From Streptomyces sp. NBC_00341 (lineage in GTDB: Bacteria; Actinomycetota; Actinomycetes; Streptomycetales; Streptomycetaceae): a DNA stretch of 64,000 nucleotides. The notes below the pieces were generated by a model that worked only from the letters and a program-made list of their open reading frames with translations, did no database searches and was not told where the DNA came from. This document shows, in pieces, positions 8,562 through 16,814 of the stretch. Every line of letters starts with the position of its first letter. Position 1 is the stretch's first letter. The DNA is taken from contig NZ_CP108002.1 of assembly GCF_041435055.1 (NCBI RefSeq), positions 4,588,001-4,652,000 of the forward strand. The letters are read 5' to 3'. A program made the position numbers and the translations under genes.

Positions 8562-10777
8562 CCACGCTCGACCACCTCCCGGCACCGCCCCAGAGCGCGG
8601 CGGGTCACCCACGCCCCGGGCTCTCGCTGGTGCGCCGCGCCTGGCGGGGCAGGCCGGAGGACCCCAGCTGGGCGCGGCCGGCCTTCCTCTGCATGCTGCT
8701 GGCCATCACGGCGGCCTACCTGTGGAACCTCACCGCCTCCGGCTACGCCAACTCCTTCTACTCCGCCGCCGCGCAGGCCGGCAGCCAGAGCTGGAAGGCC
8801 TTCTTCTTCGGCTCGCTGGACTCGGCCAACGCCATCACCGTCGACAAGCCCCCGGCGACCCTGTGGCCGATGGCCCTGTCGGTGCGGGTGTTCGGCCTCG
8901 GCTCCTGGGCGATCCTGTTCCCGCAGGTGCTGATGGGCGTCGCGACGGCCGGGGTGCTGTACGCCTCCGTACGGCGTCGCTTCAGCGCCGCCGCGGGGCT
9001 GATCACCATGGCGGTGTTCGCGCTGACGCCCGTCGCCGCGCTGATGTTCCGCTTCAACAACCCGGACGCGCTGCTCGCGCTGCTGATGACCGCGACCGTC
9101 TACTGCGTGCTGCGCGCGATGGAGGACGGCCGCACCAAGTGGCTGGTGTGGGCGGGGGTCGCGGTCGGTCTGGCGTTCCTGTCCAAGACGCTCCAGGCGT
9201 TCCTGATCCTGCCGCCGCTGGCGGTGCTGTACGCGGTGTTCGCCCCGGTCCCCGTCCGCAGGAGGTTCGGCCAGCTGGGGCTCTCGGCGCTGTCGATGCT
9301 GGTCGCGGGCGGCTGGTGGGTGGCGATCGTCGAGCTGTGGCCCGCCTCCTCGCGCCCGTACATCGGCGGCTCGCAGAACAACTCGTTCCTTGAACTGACC
9401 TTCGGGTACAACGGACTCGGCCGGATCAACGGCGACGAGACCGGCAGCGTCGGCGGCGGGGGCGGTCCCGGTGGCGGCGCGGGCGGTCAGTGGGGCGAGA
9501 CCGGGATCGGCCGGATGTTCAACTCCGAGATCGGCAGCCAGATCTCTTGGCTGCTGCCCGCCGCGCTGATCCTGCTGGTCGCGGGAGTGTGGCTGACCTG
9601 GCGGGCGAAGCGGACGGACCCGGTCCGGGCGGCCTTCCTCGCCTGGGGCAGCTCGCTGCTGATGACGGCGGGTGTGTTCAGCTTCATGGCCGGGATCTTC
9701 CACCAGTACTACACGGTGGCCCTGGTCCCCTACATCGCGGCGCTGATCGGCATGGGCGTCACGGTCCTGTGGGAGGAGCGGTCCCGCTGGTGGGCGGGGG
9801 CCACGCTCGCGCTGACCGTGGCGGTGACGGCGTGGTGGGCGTACGTCCTGCTGGGGCGGACCCCGGACTACCTGCCGTGGCTGCGCACGGCGGTCCTGGC
9901 CGCCGGGCTGCTGGGCGCGGTGGGCCTGCTGCTCGCGGCCCGGCTGGGGCGTCAACTGGCGCTGGTCGCCGTGGGGCTCGGGTTCGCCGCCTCGCTGGCG
10001 GGGCCGGTCGCGTACACCCTGAACACGCTGAACACCGGGCACCAGGGCTCGATCGTGACGGCCGGCCCGTCCGCCGGCGGGATGGGCGGATTCGGCGGCG
10101 GCGGCCGGGGCGGCCCTGGCGGCGGTCCCGGCGGCGGCATGCGGCCCCCGACCGGCAACCAACAGGGCACGGGCATGGGCACGGGCATGCCGCCCACGGG
10201 CGGTCAGCAGGGTCAGGGCCAGACCCAACGCCAGCCCGGCGCCTCGCAGCAGGGCCGGCAGCAAGGTCAGCAGCCCGGCGGTATGCCCGGTATGCCTGGC
10301 GCGGGGGAACGCTTCCGCGGAGGCGGGGCCGGAGCCGGAGGCCGTGGCGGAGGCGGTGGTATGGGCGGGCTGCTCAACGGCGCTTCCGTCGACGCGGCGG
10401 CCGAGAAGCTGCTGGCGGCGGACGCCGACGCCTACACCTGGAGCGCCGCGGCCATCGGCTCGCAGAACGCCGCCAGCTACCAGCTCGCCACCGGTGACCC
10501 GGTCATGGCGATCGGCGGCTTCAACGGCAGCGACCCGTCCCCGACGCTCTCCCAGTTCAAGAAGTACGTCGAGGACGGCCGCATCCACTACTTCATCTCC
10601 AGTGGAGAAGGTGGCGAAGGCGGCGGTGGCGGCATGGGCGGAATGGGAGGAATGGGTGGCAACAGCGGTACCTCGTCGAAGATCTCCACCTGGGTGGAGG
10701 CCAACTTCAAGAAGGTCACGGCGGGCAGCGCCACGTTCTACGACCTGACCCGGCCGAAGACGACGAGCGCCGGCTGA
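8558..10777 (+). CDS. Family 39 membrane glycosyltransferase (ArnT/PMT-like)
   Basis: This 739-residue polytopic protein has the GT39 signature near the N-terminus: an ANSFYSAA stretch followed by ANAITVDKPPATLW in the first extracytoplasmic loop. About eleven further hydrophobic segments reach residue 490. GT39 enzymes transfer sugars from polyprenyl-phosphate carriers to proteins or cell-envelope glycans on the outer face. A long Gly/Gln/Pro/Met-rich low-complexity insert (about residues 500-610) is followed by a small soluble C-terminal domain, with a second GGMGG run near residue 690. The gene overlaps the GT2-GtrA gene by 4 bp, so the two very likely act together. Only 3 bp separate it from the convergent next gene. 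Confidence 0.9.
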   Translation: MTTLDHLPAPPQSAAGHPRPGLSLVRRAWRGRPEDPSWARPAFLCMLLAITAAYLWNLTASGYANSFYSAAAQAGSQSWKAFFFGSLDSANAITVDKPPATLWPMALSVRVFGLGSWAILFPQVLMGVATAGVLYASVRRRFSAAAGLITMAVFALTPVAALMFRFNNPDALLALLMTATVYCVLRAMEDGRTKWLVWAGVAVGLAFLSKTLQAFLILPPLAVLYAVFAPVPVRRRFGQLGLSALSMLVAGGWWVAIVELWPASSRPYIGGSQNNSFLELTFGYNGLGRINGDETGSVGGGGGPGGGAGGQWGETGIGRMFNSEIGSQISWLLPAALILLVAGVWLTWRAKRTDPVRAAFLAWGSSLLMTAGVFSFMAGIFHQYYTVALVPYIAALIGMGVTVLWEERSRWWAGATLALTVAVTAWWAYVLLGRTPDYLPWLRTAVLAAGLLGAVGLLLAARLGRQLALVAVGLGFAASLAGPVAYTLNTLNTGHQGSIVTAGPSAGGMGGFGGGGRGGPGGGPGGGMRPPTGNQQGTGMGTGMPPTGGQQGQGQTQRQPGASQQGRQQGQQPGGMPGMPGAGERFRGGGAGAGGRGGGGGMGGLLNGASVDAAAEKLLAADADAYTWSAAAIGSQNAASYQLATGDPVMAIGGFNGSDPSPTLSQFKKYVEDGRIHYFISSGEGGEGGGGGMGGMGGMGGNSGTSSKISTWVEANFKKVTAGSATFYDLTRPKTTSAG

Positions 10778-10780
10778 GGC

Positions 10781-11644
10781 TCAGCGCCGCAGCAGCAGGT
10801 CCGCGACGACGGGGCGGTGGTCCGAGGCGAGGGTCTCGGCCACCGCCGCGTCGCGTACCCGCACGGTGTCCTTGGACACCGCCACGTAGTCGATCCGCTG
10901 GACCGGGTTCTCGGCCGGGAAGGTGGGGGCGCCCGGCTCGATGTCCGTCAGCTCCTCCCAGAGCGGGGCCAGCTCCGGGGCGGCCGGGGCCGCGTTGAAG
11001 TCGCCGAGCAGGATCTGCCGCACCGGACCCCGCTCCTCCTTCCGGTCCTCGGCCATGATCCGGCGGGTGTCGGCCACCTGGGCGATCCGCACGGACGGGT
11101 CGCCGCGGTAGTCGAGGTGCGTCGCGTAGACGTGCACGGGCAGCCCCTTCACCCGCAGCACCACCTCACCGAAGCCGGGCCCGGGGGCGGGTACGGGGTT
11201 CGGGTCCTGGGTGGAGAGCCGGGTGATGTCGTGGTTCTCTGCGCCGACGACGCGGTACCGGGACAGCACCGCGACCCCGAACTCGCGGCGCGGCGCACCG
11301 GGCGTCGCCGGATCGAGGCTGTAGATCGGGGCGAACGACACCCGCATGCCGAGCCGCCGGCCCAGCTCGCCCGCCAGGTCCCGCCACTCGCTGCGCGCGT
11401 CCCAGTGGACGTCGACCTCCTGGAGCCCGATGACGTCCGCGTGCAACGAGCGGAGCTCGGCCACCTGCCGGTCGAGATCGAATACGTTGTCCATGCCCGC
11501 ACCCGCGTGGATGTTGTACGTGGCGACACGCAGGGGTACCGACCGCTCCGGACCGTGCCCGGCGGCCGTCGCAGGGGGCGCCAGTGCCGCTCCCAACAGG
11601 CCTGCGGCAACCAGGACTTCCACCGTACGACGACGCAGTGACAT
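10781..11644 (-). CDS. Secreted endonuclease/exonuclease/phosphatase family protein
   Basis: The 287-residue protein starts with a signal peptide (MSLRRRT, then a hydrophobic stretch ending ATAAG near residue 28). The DNase I-like fold shows TYNIHAG (metal and catalytic Asn), LQEVD, ATHLDYRG, LLGDFNA and the C-terminal SDHRPVVADL. These residues are the complete Mg-dependent phosphodiesterase set. The substrate may be nucleic acid, phospholipid or inositol phosphate; sequence alone does not say. It is convergent with the GT39 gene. Its start faces the MFS gene across a 155-bp gap holding a perfect inverted repeat, so both divergent genes may share that operator. Confidence 0.88.
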   Translation of the reverse strand: MSLRRRTVEVLVAAGLLGAALAPPATAAGHGPERSVPLRVATYNIHAGAGMDNVFDLDRQVAELRSLHADVIGLQEVDVHWDARSEWRDLAGELGRRLGMRVSFAPIYSLDPATPGAPRREFGVAVLSRYRVVGAENHDITRLSTQDPNPVPAPGPGFGEVVLRVKGLPVHVYATHLDYRGDPSVRIAQVADTRRIMAEDRKEERGPVRQILLGDFNAAPAAPELAPLWEELTDIEPGAPTFPAENPVQRIDYVAVSKDTVRVRDAAVAETLASDHRPVVADLLLRR

Positions 11645-11720
11645 ACCGCTCCAGCCCTTGTCGGATCAGCGATCGGCACCGTACCGCGGGAAAGTCGGTT
11701 GTGGGCCCGGAAAGGGTAGC

Positions 11721-11756
11721 TATACGGTGTACAACCGCTTCCCTGTACACCGTATA
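11721..11756. promoter_or_regulatory. Perfect 13-bp inverted repeat, probable TetR operator
   Basis: TATACGGTGTACA (11721-11733) and its exact reverse complement TGTACACCGTATA (11744-11756) are separated by 10 bp. The site lies 43 bp before the MFS start and 76 bp before the divergent phosphatase-family start. A TetR repressor gene lies just after the MFS gene. Inference: this is the operator of that regulator, and the TATACG/TATA sequences may overlap a -10 element. Confidence 0.65.
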
Positions 11757-11799
11757 GGGACCTGATCGAACGCCCCTGACTGAACCCCCGGGAGTCCGA

Positions 11800-13323
11800 A
11801 TGACGGCGTCCGCCGCCGAGCAGAACCACCTCTCGCAGACGAGCCATCCGCAGCGCTGGCTGATCCTCGGAGTCATCTGCCTCGCCCAGCTCACCGTCGT
11901 GCTCGACAACACCGTCCTCAACATCGCGATCCCCTCGCTCACCCGCGAACTGGACGCCTCCACCGCCGATGTGCAGTGGATGATCAACGCCTACTCGCTC
12001 GTCCAGTCGGGTCTGCTGCTGACCGCCGGGAGCTCGGCCGACCGCTACGGCCGCAAGAGGATGCTGATCGCCGGGCTGGCCCTCTTCGGCATCGGCTCAC
12101 TGGCGGCCGGGCTCGCCCAGACCTCCGCGCAACTGATCGCCGCACGGGCCGGGATGGGCATCGGCGGCGCACTCCTGATGACGACCACGCTGGCCGTCGT
12201 CGTCCAGATCTTCGACGACACCGAGCGGGTGAAGGCGATCGGCGTCTGGTCGACCGTCGGCTCGCTCGGGTTCGCGGTCGGCCCGCTGATCGGCGGGGTG
12301 ATGCTCGACCACTTCTGGTGGGGCGCGATCTTCCTGGTCAACATCCCGGTCGCGGTGCTCGGACTGGTGGCCGTGGCGCGGCTGGTGCCGGAGTCCAGGA
12401 GCGGGACCGGGGACCGGCCCGACCTGCTCGGCGCGCTGCTCTCCACCATCGGTATGGCCGCGGTCGTCTACGCGATCATCTCCGGCCCCGGGCACGGCTG
12501 GACCTCCGGTCAGGTGCTGCTGACCGCGTTCACCGGAGTCGCCGTCCTCACCGGATTCGTGCTGTGGGAGCTGCACATCCCGTATCCGATGCTGGACATG
12601 CACTTCTTCCGGAACCAGCGGTTCGTCGGCGCGGTCGCGGGCGCGATCCTGGTCGCGTTCGGGATGGGCGGCTCGCTGTTCCTGCTCACCCAGCAGCTCC
12701 AGTTCGTCCTCGGCTACGGACCGCTGGAGGCCGGTCTGCGGACGGCTCCGCTGGCGGTCAGCGTCATCGTGCTCAACCTCGCAGGACTGGGCGCCCGGCT
12801 GCTGCCCAGGCTCGGCACGCCCGTCACCATCGCCTCCGGGATGGCGCTGCTCGCCGCCGGTCTGGCCTCGATCGCGCTGCTCGGCGGAAGCGGTTACGGG
12901 GGCATGCTGCTCGGCCTGGTCGTGATGGGCGCGGGCATCTCGCTCGCCGCGCCCGCCATGGCCAACGCGATCATGAGCGCGATCCCGCCGGAGAAGGCGG
13001 GCGTCGGCGCCGGGGTCAACGGCACCCTCGCCGAATGCGGCAACGGCCTCGGGGTCGCGGTCCTCGGCGCGGTGCTGAACTCCCGGTTCTCCGCGCTCGT
13101 CCCGACGGCCGTGGGCGCCGCCTCGCTGCCCGCCGCGCTGGCCGCCGCGAGCGGCGCGGGGGAGCGGCAGCGCATCACGGACGCCTTCGCCTCCGGCCTT
13201 GAGGCGAGTCAGCTGACCGGTGCGGTGGCGGTGCTGGTGGGCGGACTGCTGGCCGCGGTGCTGCTGCGCCGTGCGGAGCGGGGAGAATCGGCGCAGGCTG
13301 ATACTGCCGCGGCGGCGGCATAG
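11800..13323 (+). CDS. MFS drug efflux transporter, DHA2 (14-TM) type
   Basis: This 507-residue integral membrane transporter has about fourteen hydrophobic segments. It shows the DHA2 features VVLDNTVLNIAIPSL in TM1, DRYGRKR in the loop 2-3 motif A, and the GPLIGG motif C-like segment in TM5. It should export a hydrophobic or toxic compound using the proton gradient. A long inverted repeat lies 43 bp before the start, and a TetR-family gene begins 139 bp after the stop on the same strand; this is the usual self-regulated efflux arrangement. Substrate unknown. The ATG at 11800 is consistent with the transporter N-terminus. Confidence 0.9.
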   Translation: MTASAAEQNHLSQTSHPQRWLILGVICLAQLTVVLDNTVLNIAIPSLTRELDASTADVQWMINAYSLVQSGLLLTAGSSADRYGRKRMLIAGLALFGIGSLAAGLAQTSAQLIAARAGMGIGGALLMTTTLAVVVQIFDDTERVKAIGVWSTVGSLGFAVGPLIGGVMLDHFWWGAIFLVNIPVAVLGLVAVARLVPESRSGTGDRPDLLGALLSTIGMAAVVYAIISGPGHGWTSGQVLLTAFTGVAVLTGFVLWELHIPYPMLDMHFFRNQRFVGAVAGAILVAFGMGGSLFLLTQQLQFVLGYGPLEAGLRTAPLAVSVIVLNLAGLGARLLPRLGTPVTIASGMALLAAGLASIALLGGSGYGGMLLGLVVMGAGISLAAPAMANAIMSAIPPEKAGVGAGVNGTLAECGNGLGVAVLGAVLNSRFSALVPTAVGAASLPAALAAASGAGERQRITDAFASGLEASQLTGAVAVLVGGLLAAVLLRRAERGESAQADTAAAAA

Positions 13324-13462
13324 CATCAGGCGGGATGTACCGGACCGTACTGCTCCGTTTTTTGGGCACGGGGTAGGTAGGCCCGGGGCAGGTGAGCCCG
13401 GGGCCCAGGTGAGTCCGGAGTACGTATCCGGTCCGTCCCGCCGGTGAGACGAGGAGTGCGCC

Positions 13463-14266
13463 ATGGTGTCCGCGGCCGACCGCGCGAAGGACCCTGCCCG
13501 GACGAGTGTGTGGCTGAACCACCGGCCACCGTCGCGCGCCCGGAAATCGGACCAGCCCGCAGGGCTCGACCGCGACCGGATCACCGCCGCCACGGTCCGG
13601 CTGCTGGACGCCGAGGGGCTCGCGAAGTTCTCCATGCGCCGGCTCGCCGCCGAGCTGAACGTCACCGCGATGTCCCTCTACTGGTACGTCGACACCAAGG
13701 ACGACCTGCTGGAACTGGCCCTCGACTCGGTCTACAGCGAGTTCGACCCCCCGCCGGAGGACGGGCCGTGGGAGGCCCGGCTGCGCGCGCTGGCGAGCGC
13801 GTACCGGGAGCTGCTCGTCCGGCACGTCTGGGTCTCCCCGCTCGTGGGCAAGTTCCTCAACACGGGTCCGCACGCGATGCTCATGGCGTACGCCATCCAG
13901 GACGTGATCCGGGCGACCGGCCTTCCGCAGGGACGGCAGACCGGGGCGCTCTCTGCGGTCTTCCAGTTCGTGTACGGATTCAGCACCGTCGAGGGCCAGT
14001 TCGCCCAGCGCAGTGCCGAGGCGGGGCTCACCCAGGACGAGTACTTCCAGCAGGCGATGGCGGCCATCCAGGAGCAGCCGCAGCTGGGGCCGCTGGTGGC
14101 GGAGTCGCAGGACCTCATCGAGGCCCGCGGCGCCGAGACCGTGCACGAGATGCACGAGCGGGACTTCGCGTTCGCGCTCGACCTGCTGATCGCGGGGATC
14201 GACGCGATGCGTGAGCGGGAGCGGTCCCCGGACGCCGAAGAGGGCCGCGCCCGCCCCCGCCAGTAG
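13463..14266 (+). CDS. TetR/AcrR-family transcriptional regulator
   Basis: The 267-residue protein has an extended N-terminal tail (about 45 residues), then a TetR helix-turn-helix. In it, DRDRITAATVRLLDAEG is followed by the recognition helix region MRRLAAELNVTAMSLYWYV. The C-terminal part is the TetR_C-like dimer and ligand domain. TSS-type regulators with SLYWYV recognition helices usually repress a neighbouring efflux pump, and an MFS pump lies directly upstream. GAGGAG precedes ATG 13463 by 6 bases. The probable operator is the perfect inverted repeat at 11721-11756. Confidence 0.88.
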   Translation: MVSAADRAKDPARTSVWLNHRPPSRARKSDQPAGLDRDRITAATVRLLDAEGLAKFSMRRLAAELNVTAMSLYWYVDTKDDLLELALDSVYSEFDPPPEDGPWEARLRALASAYRELLVRHVWVSPLVGKFLNTGPHAMLMAYAIQDVIRATGLPQGRQTGALSAVFQFVYGFSTVEGQFAQRSAEAGLTQDEYFQQAMAAIQEQPQLGPLVAESQDLIEARGAETVHEMHERDFAFALDLLIAGIDAMRERERSPDAEEGRARPRQ

Positions 14267-14295
14267 CCGCGGACCCGCCCCCGTCAGTAGCCGCG
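14251..14295. repeat. 21-bp direct repeat spanning the stop codons of two convergent genes
   Basis: A 21-bp segment at 14251-14271 recurs at 14275-14295 with one mismatch; its core is CAGTAGCCGCG. Copy one carries the TAG stop of the TetR gene, and copy two carries the TGA stop of the convergent dehydrogenase on the other strand. It is probably a small local duplication at the gene junction. Confidence 0.6.
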
Positions 14296-15216
14296 TGCCG
14301 GGTCCACGGCGAGGGCCGGGAGGCGTCCCGCCGCGAGATCGCGCAGGCAGGACGTGAAGTCCGTGACCACGTCCTGGTCGGCCGTGATGCCCGCCGAGTG
14401 CGAGGTGACGACCGTACGGGGCAGCCGCCAGCAGGGATCGTCCGGTGCGGCGGGCTCGTCCGCCAGCACGTCGAGCACCGCCCGCCCCACCGTCCCCGCG
14501 TGCAGCGCGGTCTCCAGGGCCGCCAGGTCCACCGTCGCGCCCCGCCCCACGTTGATGAACGAGGCGCCGCCCATCGCCGCGAACCGGTCCGCCCCGAAGT
14601 AGCCCGCCGTCGTCCCGGTCAGCGGAAGCGCGGCGACCACCCAGCGGGCGTCCACCGGCTCGTCCGGTCCTGCCATCGCGACGAAGCCGGGCGGGAGCTC
14701 GCGCGGGGTGCGCGCCACGCCCACCGTCCGGATGCCACAGGCCCGCAGCAGCCCGGCGACCGCCGAGCCGATCCGGCCGGTCCCGTGGATCAACGCGGTC
14801 TGCCCGGCCACGAGTTCGGAGGGGATACGGCGCCACTCGGCCCGCTCGTGCTGCGCGGCGAACTCCGGTACGGACTGGCACTCGGCCAGTACCCAGGCCA
14901 GCACGTACTGCGCGATCCGCTCGCCCATCCGGCCCACCGTTCGGGTGAGCAGCGCCCCCGGCGGCCACGGCCCGGCGTCCAGCAGGGCGTCGGTACCGGC
15001 GTTCACGCTGTGGAACCAGAGCAGCCCGTCCCCGCGCAGGGCCTCGGGCAGCGTGGCCCCCACGTACACGCAGGGGCCGCCGCCGGGGGCCGCGCCGCGC
15101 TCCACGGGGCGCCCGGCGGCCCGCGCCAGGGCGTCCGCCGCGGCGTCGGGCACCTCGGGCCCGGCCAGCAGCCGGGCACGGGCCAGCTCCTCTGGCCGGG
15201 GCGGAGGAACGGTCAC
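14284..15216 (-). CDS. D-2-hydroxyacid dehydrogenase family protein
   Basis: The 310-residue protein has an NAD(H)-binding Rossmann motif GTGRIGSAVAGLL near residue 145 and the family features WFHSVNAGTD, a conserved Arg in LTRTVGRMGE, INVGRGATVD, and the catalytic His in VVTSHSAG. It should reduce a 2-ketoacid or oxidise a D-2-hydroxyacid. It is slightly shorter than classical members and its substrate is not evident. It lies at the end of a leftward run, 45 bp after the F420-type oxidoreductase gene, and its 3' end is convergent with the TetR gene with an 17-bp gap. Confidence 0.82.
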   Translation of the reverse strand: MTVPPPRPEELARARLLAGPEVPDAAADALARAAGRPVERGAAPGGGPCVYVGATLPEALRGDGLLWFHSVNAGTDALLDAGPWPPGALLTRTVGRMGERIAQYVLAWVLAECQSVPEFAAQHERAEWRRIPSELVAGQTALIHGTGRIGSAVAGLLRACGIRTVGVARTPRELPPGFVAMAGPDEPVDARWVVAALPLTGTTAGYFGADRFAAMGGASFINVGRGATVDLAALETALHAGTVGRAVLDVLADEPAAPDDPCWRLPRTVVTSHSAGITADQDVVTDFTSCLRDLAAGRLPALAVDPARGY

Positions 15217-15261
15217 GGGATCAGGCCTCCGGGGTGGAACGGCGCGGCGGTCACGGCGGGG

Positions 15262-15732
15262 TCAGGCCTCCGGGGCGAGATGCGCCGGGAAGCCGCCCGT
15301 GGCGACCGGGCTCCACCGTTCGGGGGTGATCCGGATGATGGACTTGCCCTGCTTGACCATCGCCGCCCGGTACTCGTCCCAGTCGGGGTGCTCGCCGGAG
15401 ATGTTGCGGAAGTACTCGACGAGCGGCTCGACCGAATCCGGTGAGTCGATCACCTCGGCCGAGCCGTCGATCTGTACCCAGGGCCCGTTCCACTCGTCGG
15501 ACAGCACGATCACGCTGACCCGCTCGTCCCGCTTGGCGTTGCGGGTCTTGGCGCGTTCGGGGTACGTCGAGACGACGATCCGGCCCGCGTCGTCGACGCC
15601 GCAGCTGAGCGGGGAGCCCTGGGGACGGCCGTCGGACCGGGTGGTCAGCAGGATCGCCCGGTGCCGGGGCCGTACGAAGGCCAGCAGTTCGTCGAGTTCC
15701 ACGGCGGTGTTGGTCGCGATGTTGGATGCCAT
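15262..15732 (-). CDS. PPOX-class F420-dependent oxidoreductase
   Basis: This 156-residue protein has the split-barrel flavin/deazaflavin fold of the pyridoxamine-5'-phosphate oxidase-like family. It has RHRAILLTTRSDGRPQGSPL at the N-terminus, RIVVSTYPERAKTRN in the middle and VQIDGSAEV before the C-terminal helices. Actinobacterial members of this size usually use coenzyme F420. The frame stays open well upstream, but family length and the fold start fit the ATG at 15732. It sits 26 bp downstream of the YceI gene, suggesting cotranscription. The substrate is unknown. Confidence 0.85.
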   Translation of the reverse strand: MASNIATNTAVELDELLAFVRPRHRAILLTTRSDGRPQGSPLSCGVDDAGRIVVSTYPERAKTRNAKRDERVSVIVLSDEWNGPWVQIDGSAEVIDSPDSVEPLVEYFRNISGEHPDWDEYRAAMVKQGKSIIRITPERWSPVATGGFPAHLAPEA

Positions 15733-15758
15733 GGAACAGACCCTACGACTGCGGGAGG

Positions 15759-16577
15759 TCAGGCAGCCGGAACGGAATCGCCCTGCACGGCCTGGATGTC
15801 GAGCTCCACCCGCAGCGTCGTGCCGATGGCGGAGATGCCGGCCTGGACCACCTGGTTGTAGTTCATGGCGAAGTCCTCGCGGCGCAGCTCGGCCGTCGCC
15901 CGGAACGCCGCGCGCACGCCGCCCCACGGGTCGGGGCCGGTGCCGAGGTAGCTCAGGTCGAGGTCGATGGGGCGCGCGACGCCGTGCAGCGCCAGCTCGC
16001 CGTGCACGGTCCACCGGTCGGGTCCGGCCGGGGTCAGTCCGCTGGAGCGGTAGGTGATCTCCGGGAACCGGTCGGTGTCGAGGAAGTCCGGGGACCGCAG
16101 GTGCTTGTCCCGCATGCCGTTGCCGGTGTCGATGCTGGTCGCGCTGATGACCGCGTCCACCCGGGAGAGCTGCACGTCCTCCGCGATCTCGATCCGGCCG
16201 CCGAACTCGGTGAACCGGCCGTGCACGCTGGAGATGCCCAGGTGCTGGGCGACCGCGCCCACGGAGGAGTGCGCCGGGTCCAGCGACCAGACGCCCGGCG
16301 GCGGCAGCTCCACCCCGCCCTGGCGGGCCAGTACGACCGTGCCGGCCTCGACCCGGCCGCTCGCCGTGACCAGCGCGGTCGAGGCGGCGGGGGCGTACCC
16401 GACCGCCGTCACGATGACCGTGTACGCGCCCGCGGACAGCGGTTCCTCTGCCCGCACGGCCCCGTCCTGGTCGGCGGCGGCCCGCAGCACCTGCGTACCG
16501 GTCATGTCGGTGACCGTCACGACCGCGTGCTGGACGGCCCAGCCGTCCCGCGTCCGTACCTGTGCGCGAAGTCCCAT
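15759..16577 (-). CDS. YceI-family protein with an N-terminal carboxypeptidase-regulatory-like domain
   Basis: The 272-residue protein is a two-domain fusion. Residues 1-85 look like an Ig-like CarboxypepD_reg domain (VTVTDMTGTQV, a DQDGAVR turn, SAGAYTVIVTAVGYAP). Residues 95-268 are a YceI lipocalin-like barrel (VWSLDPAHSSVGAVAQHLGI, RVDAVISATSIDTGN, FLDTDRFPEITYRS, ELALHGVARPIDLD). YceI proteins bind isoprenoid-type lipids in a beta-barrel. No signal peptide is present, so the protein appears cytoplasmic. The 237-bp upstream gap and the same orientation place it after the MFS fusion gene, which carries three copies of the same accessory domain. Confidence 0.87.
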   Translation of the reverse strand: MGLRAQVRTRDGWAVQHAVVTVTDMTGTQVLRAAADQDGAVRAEEPLSAGAYTVIVTAVGYAPAASTALVTASGRVEAGTVVLARQGGVELPPPGVWSLDPAHSSVGAVAQHLGISSVHGRFTEFGGRIEIAEDVQLSRVDAVISATSIDTGNGMRDKHLRSPDFLDTDRFPEITYRSSGLTPAGPDRWTVHGELALHGVARPIDLDLSYLGTGPDPWGGVRAAFRATAELRREDFAMNYNQVVQAGISAIGTTLRVELDIQAVQGDSVPAA

Positions 16578-16814
16578 CCCGATTTCTCTCCTTGCCCGTT
16601 GCTCAGTGGCCCATCCGCTTTGACCGAACGGGTCACTTCATGAGTCGGGCCCCGGGGCGGGGACGGCAGGCCGTCCCCTGCCTGCCGTCCCCGCCTCCGG
16701 GGCCCATTTCCACCGGCCCGGACAGCCTCTCCGCTAGAAGCGCCGTCCTGCCAGGGGTCTTGCGTGTCCGTACCCGGACTGATTACCCGCCGGGGTGGGC
16801 GAGTTCGATACCGG

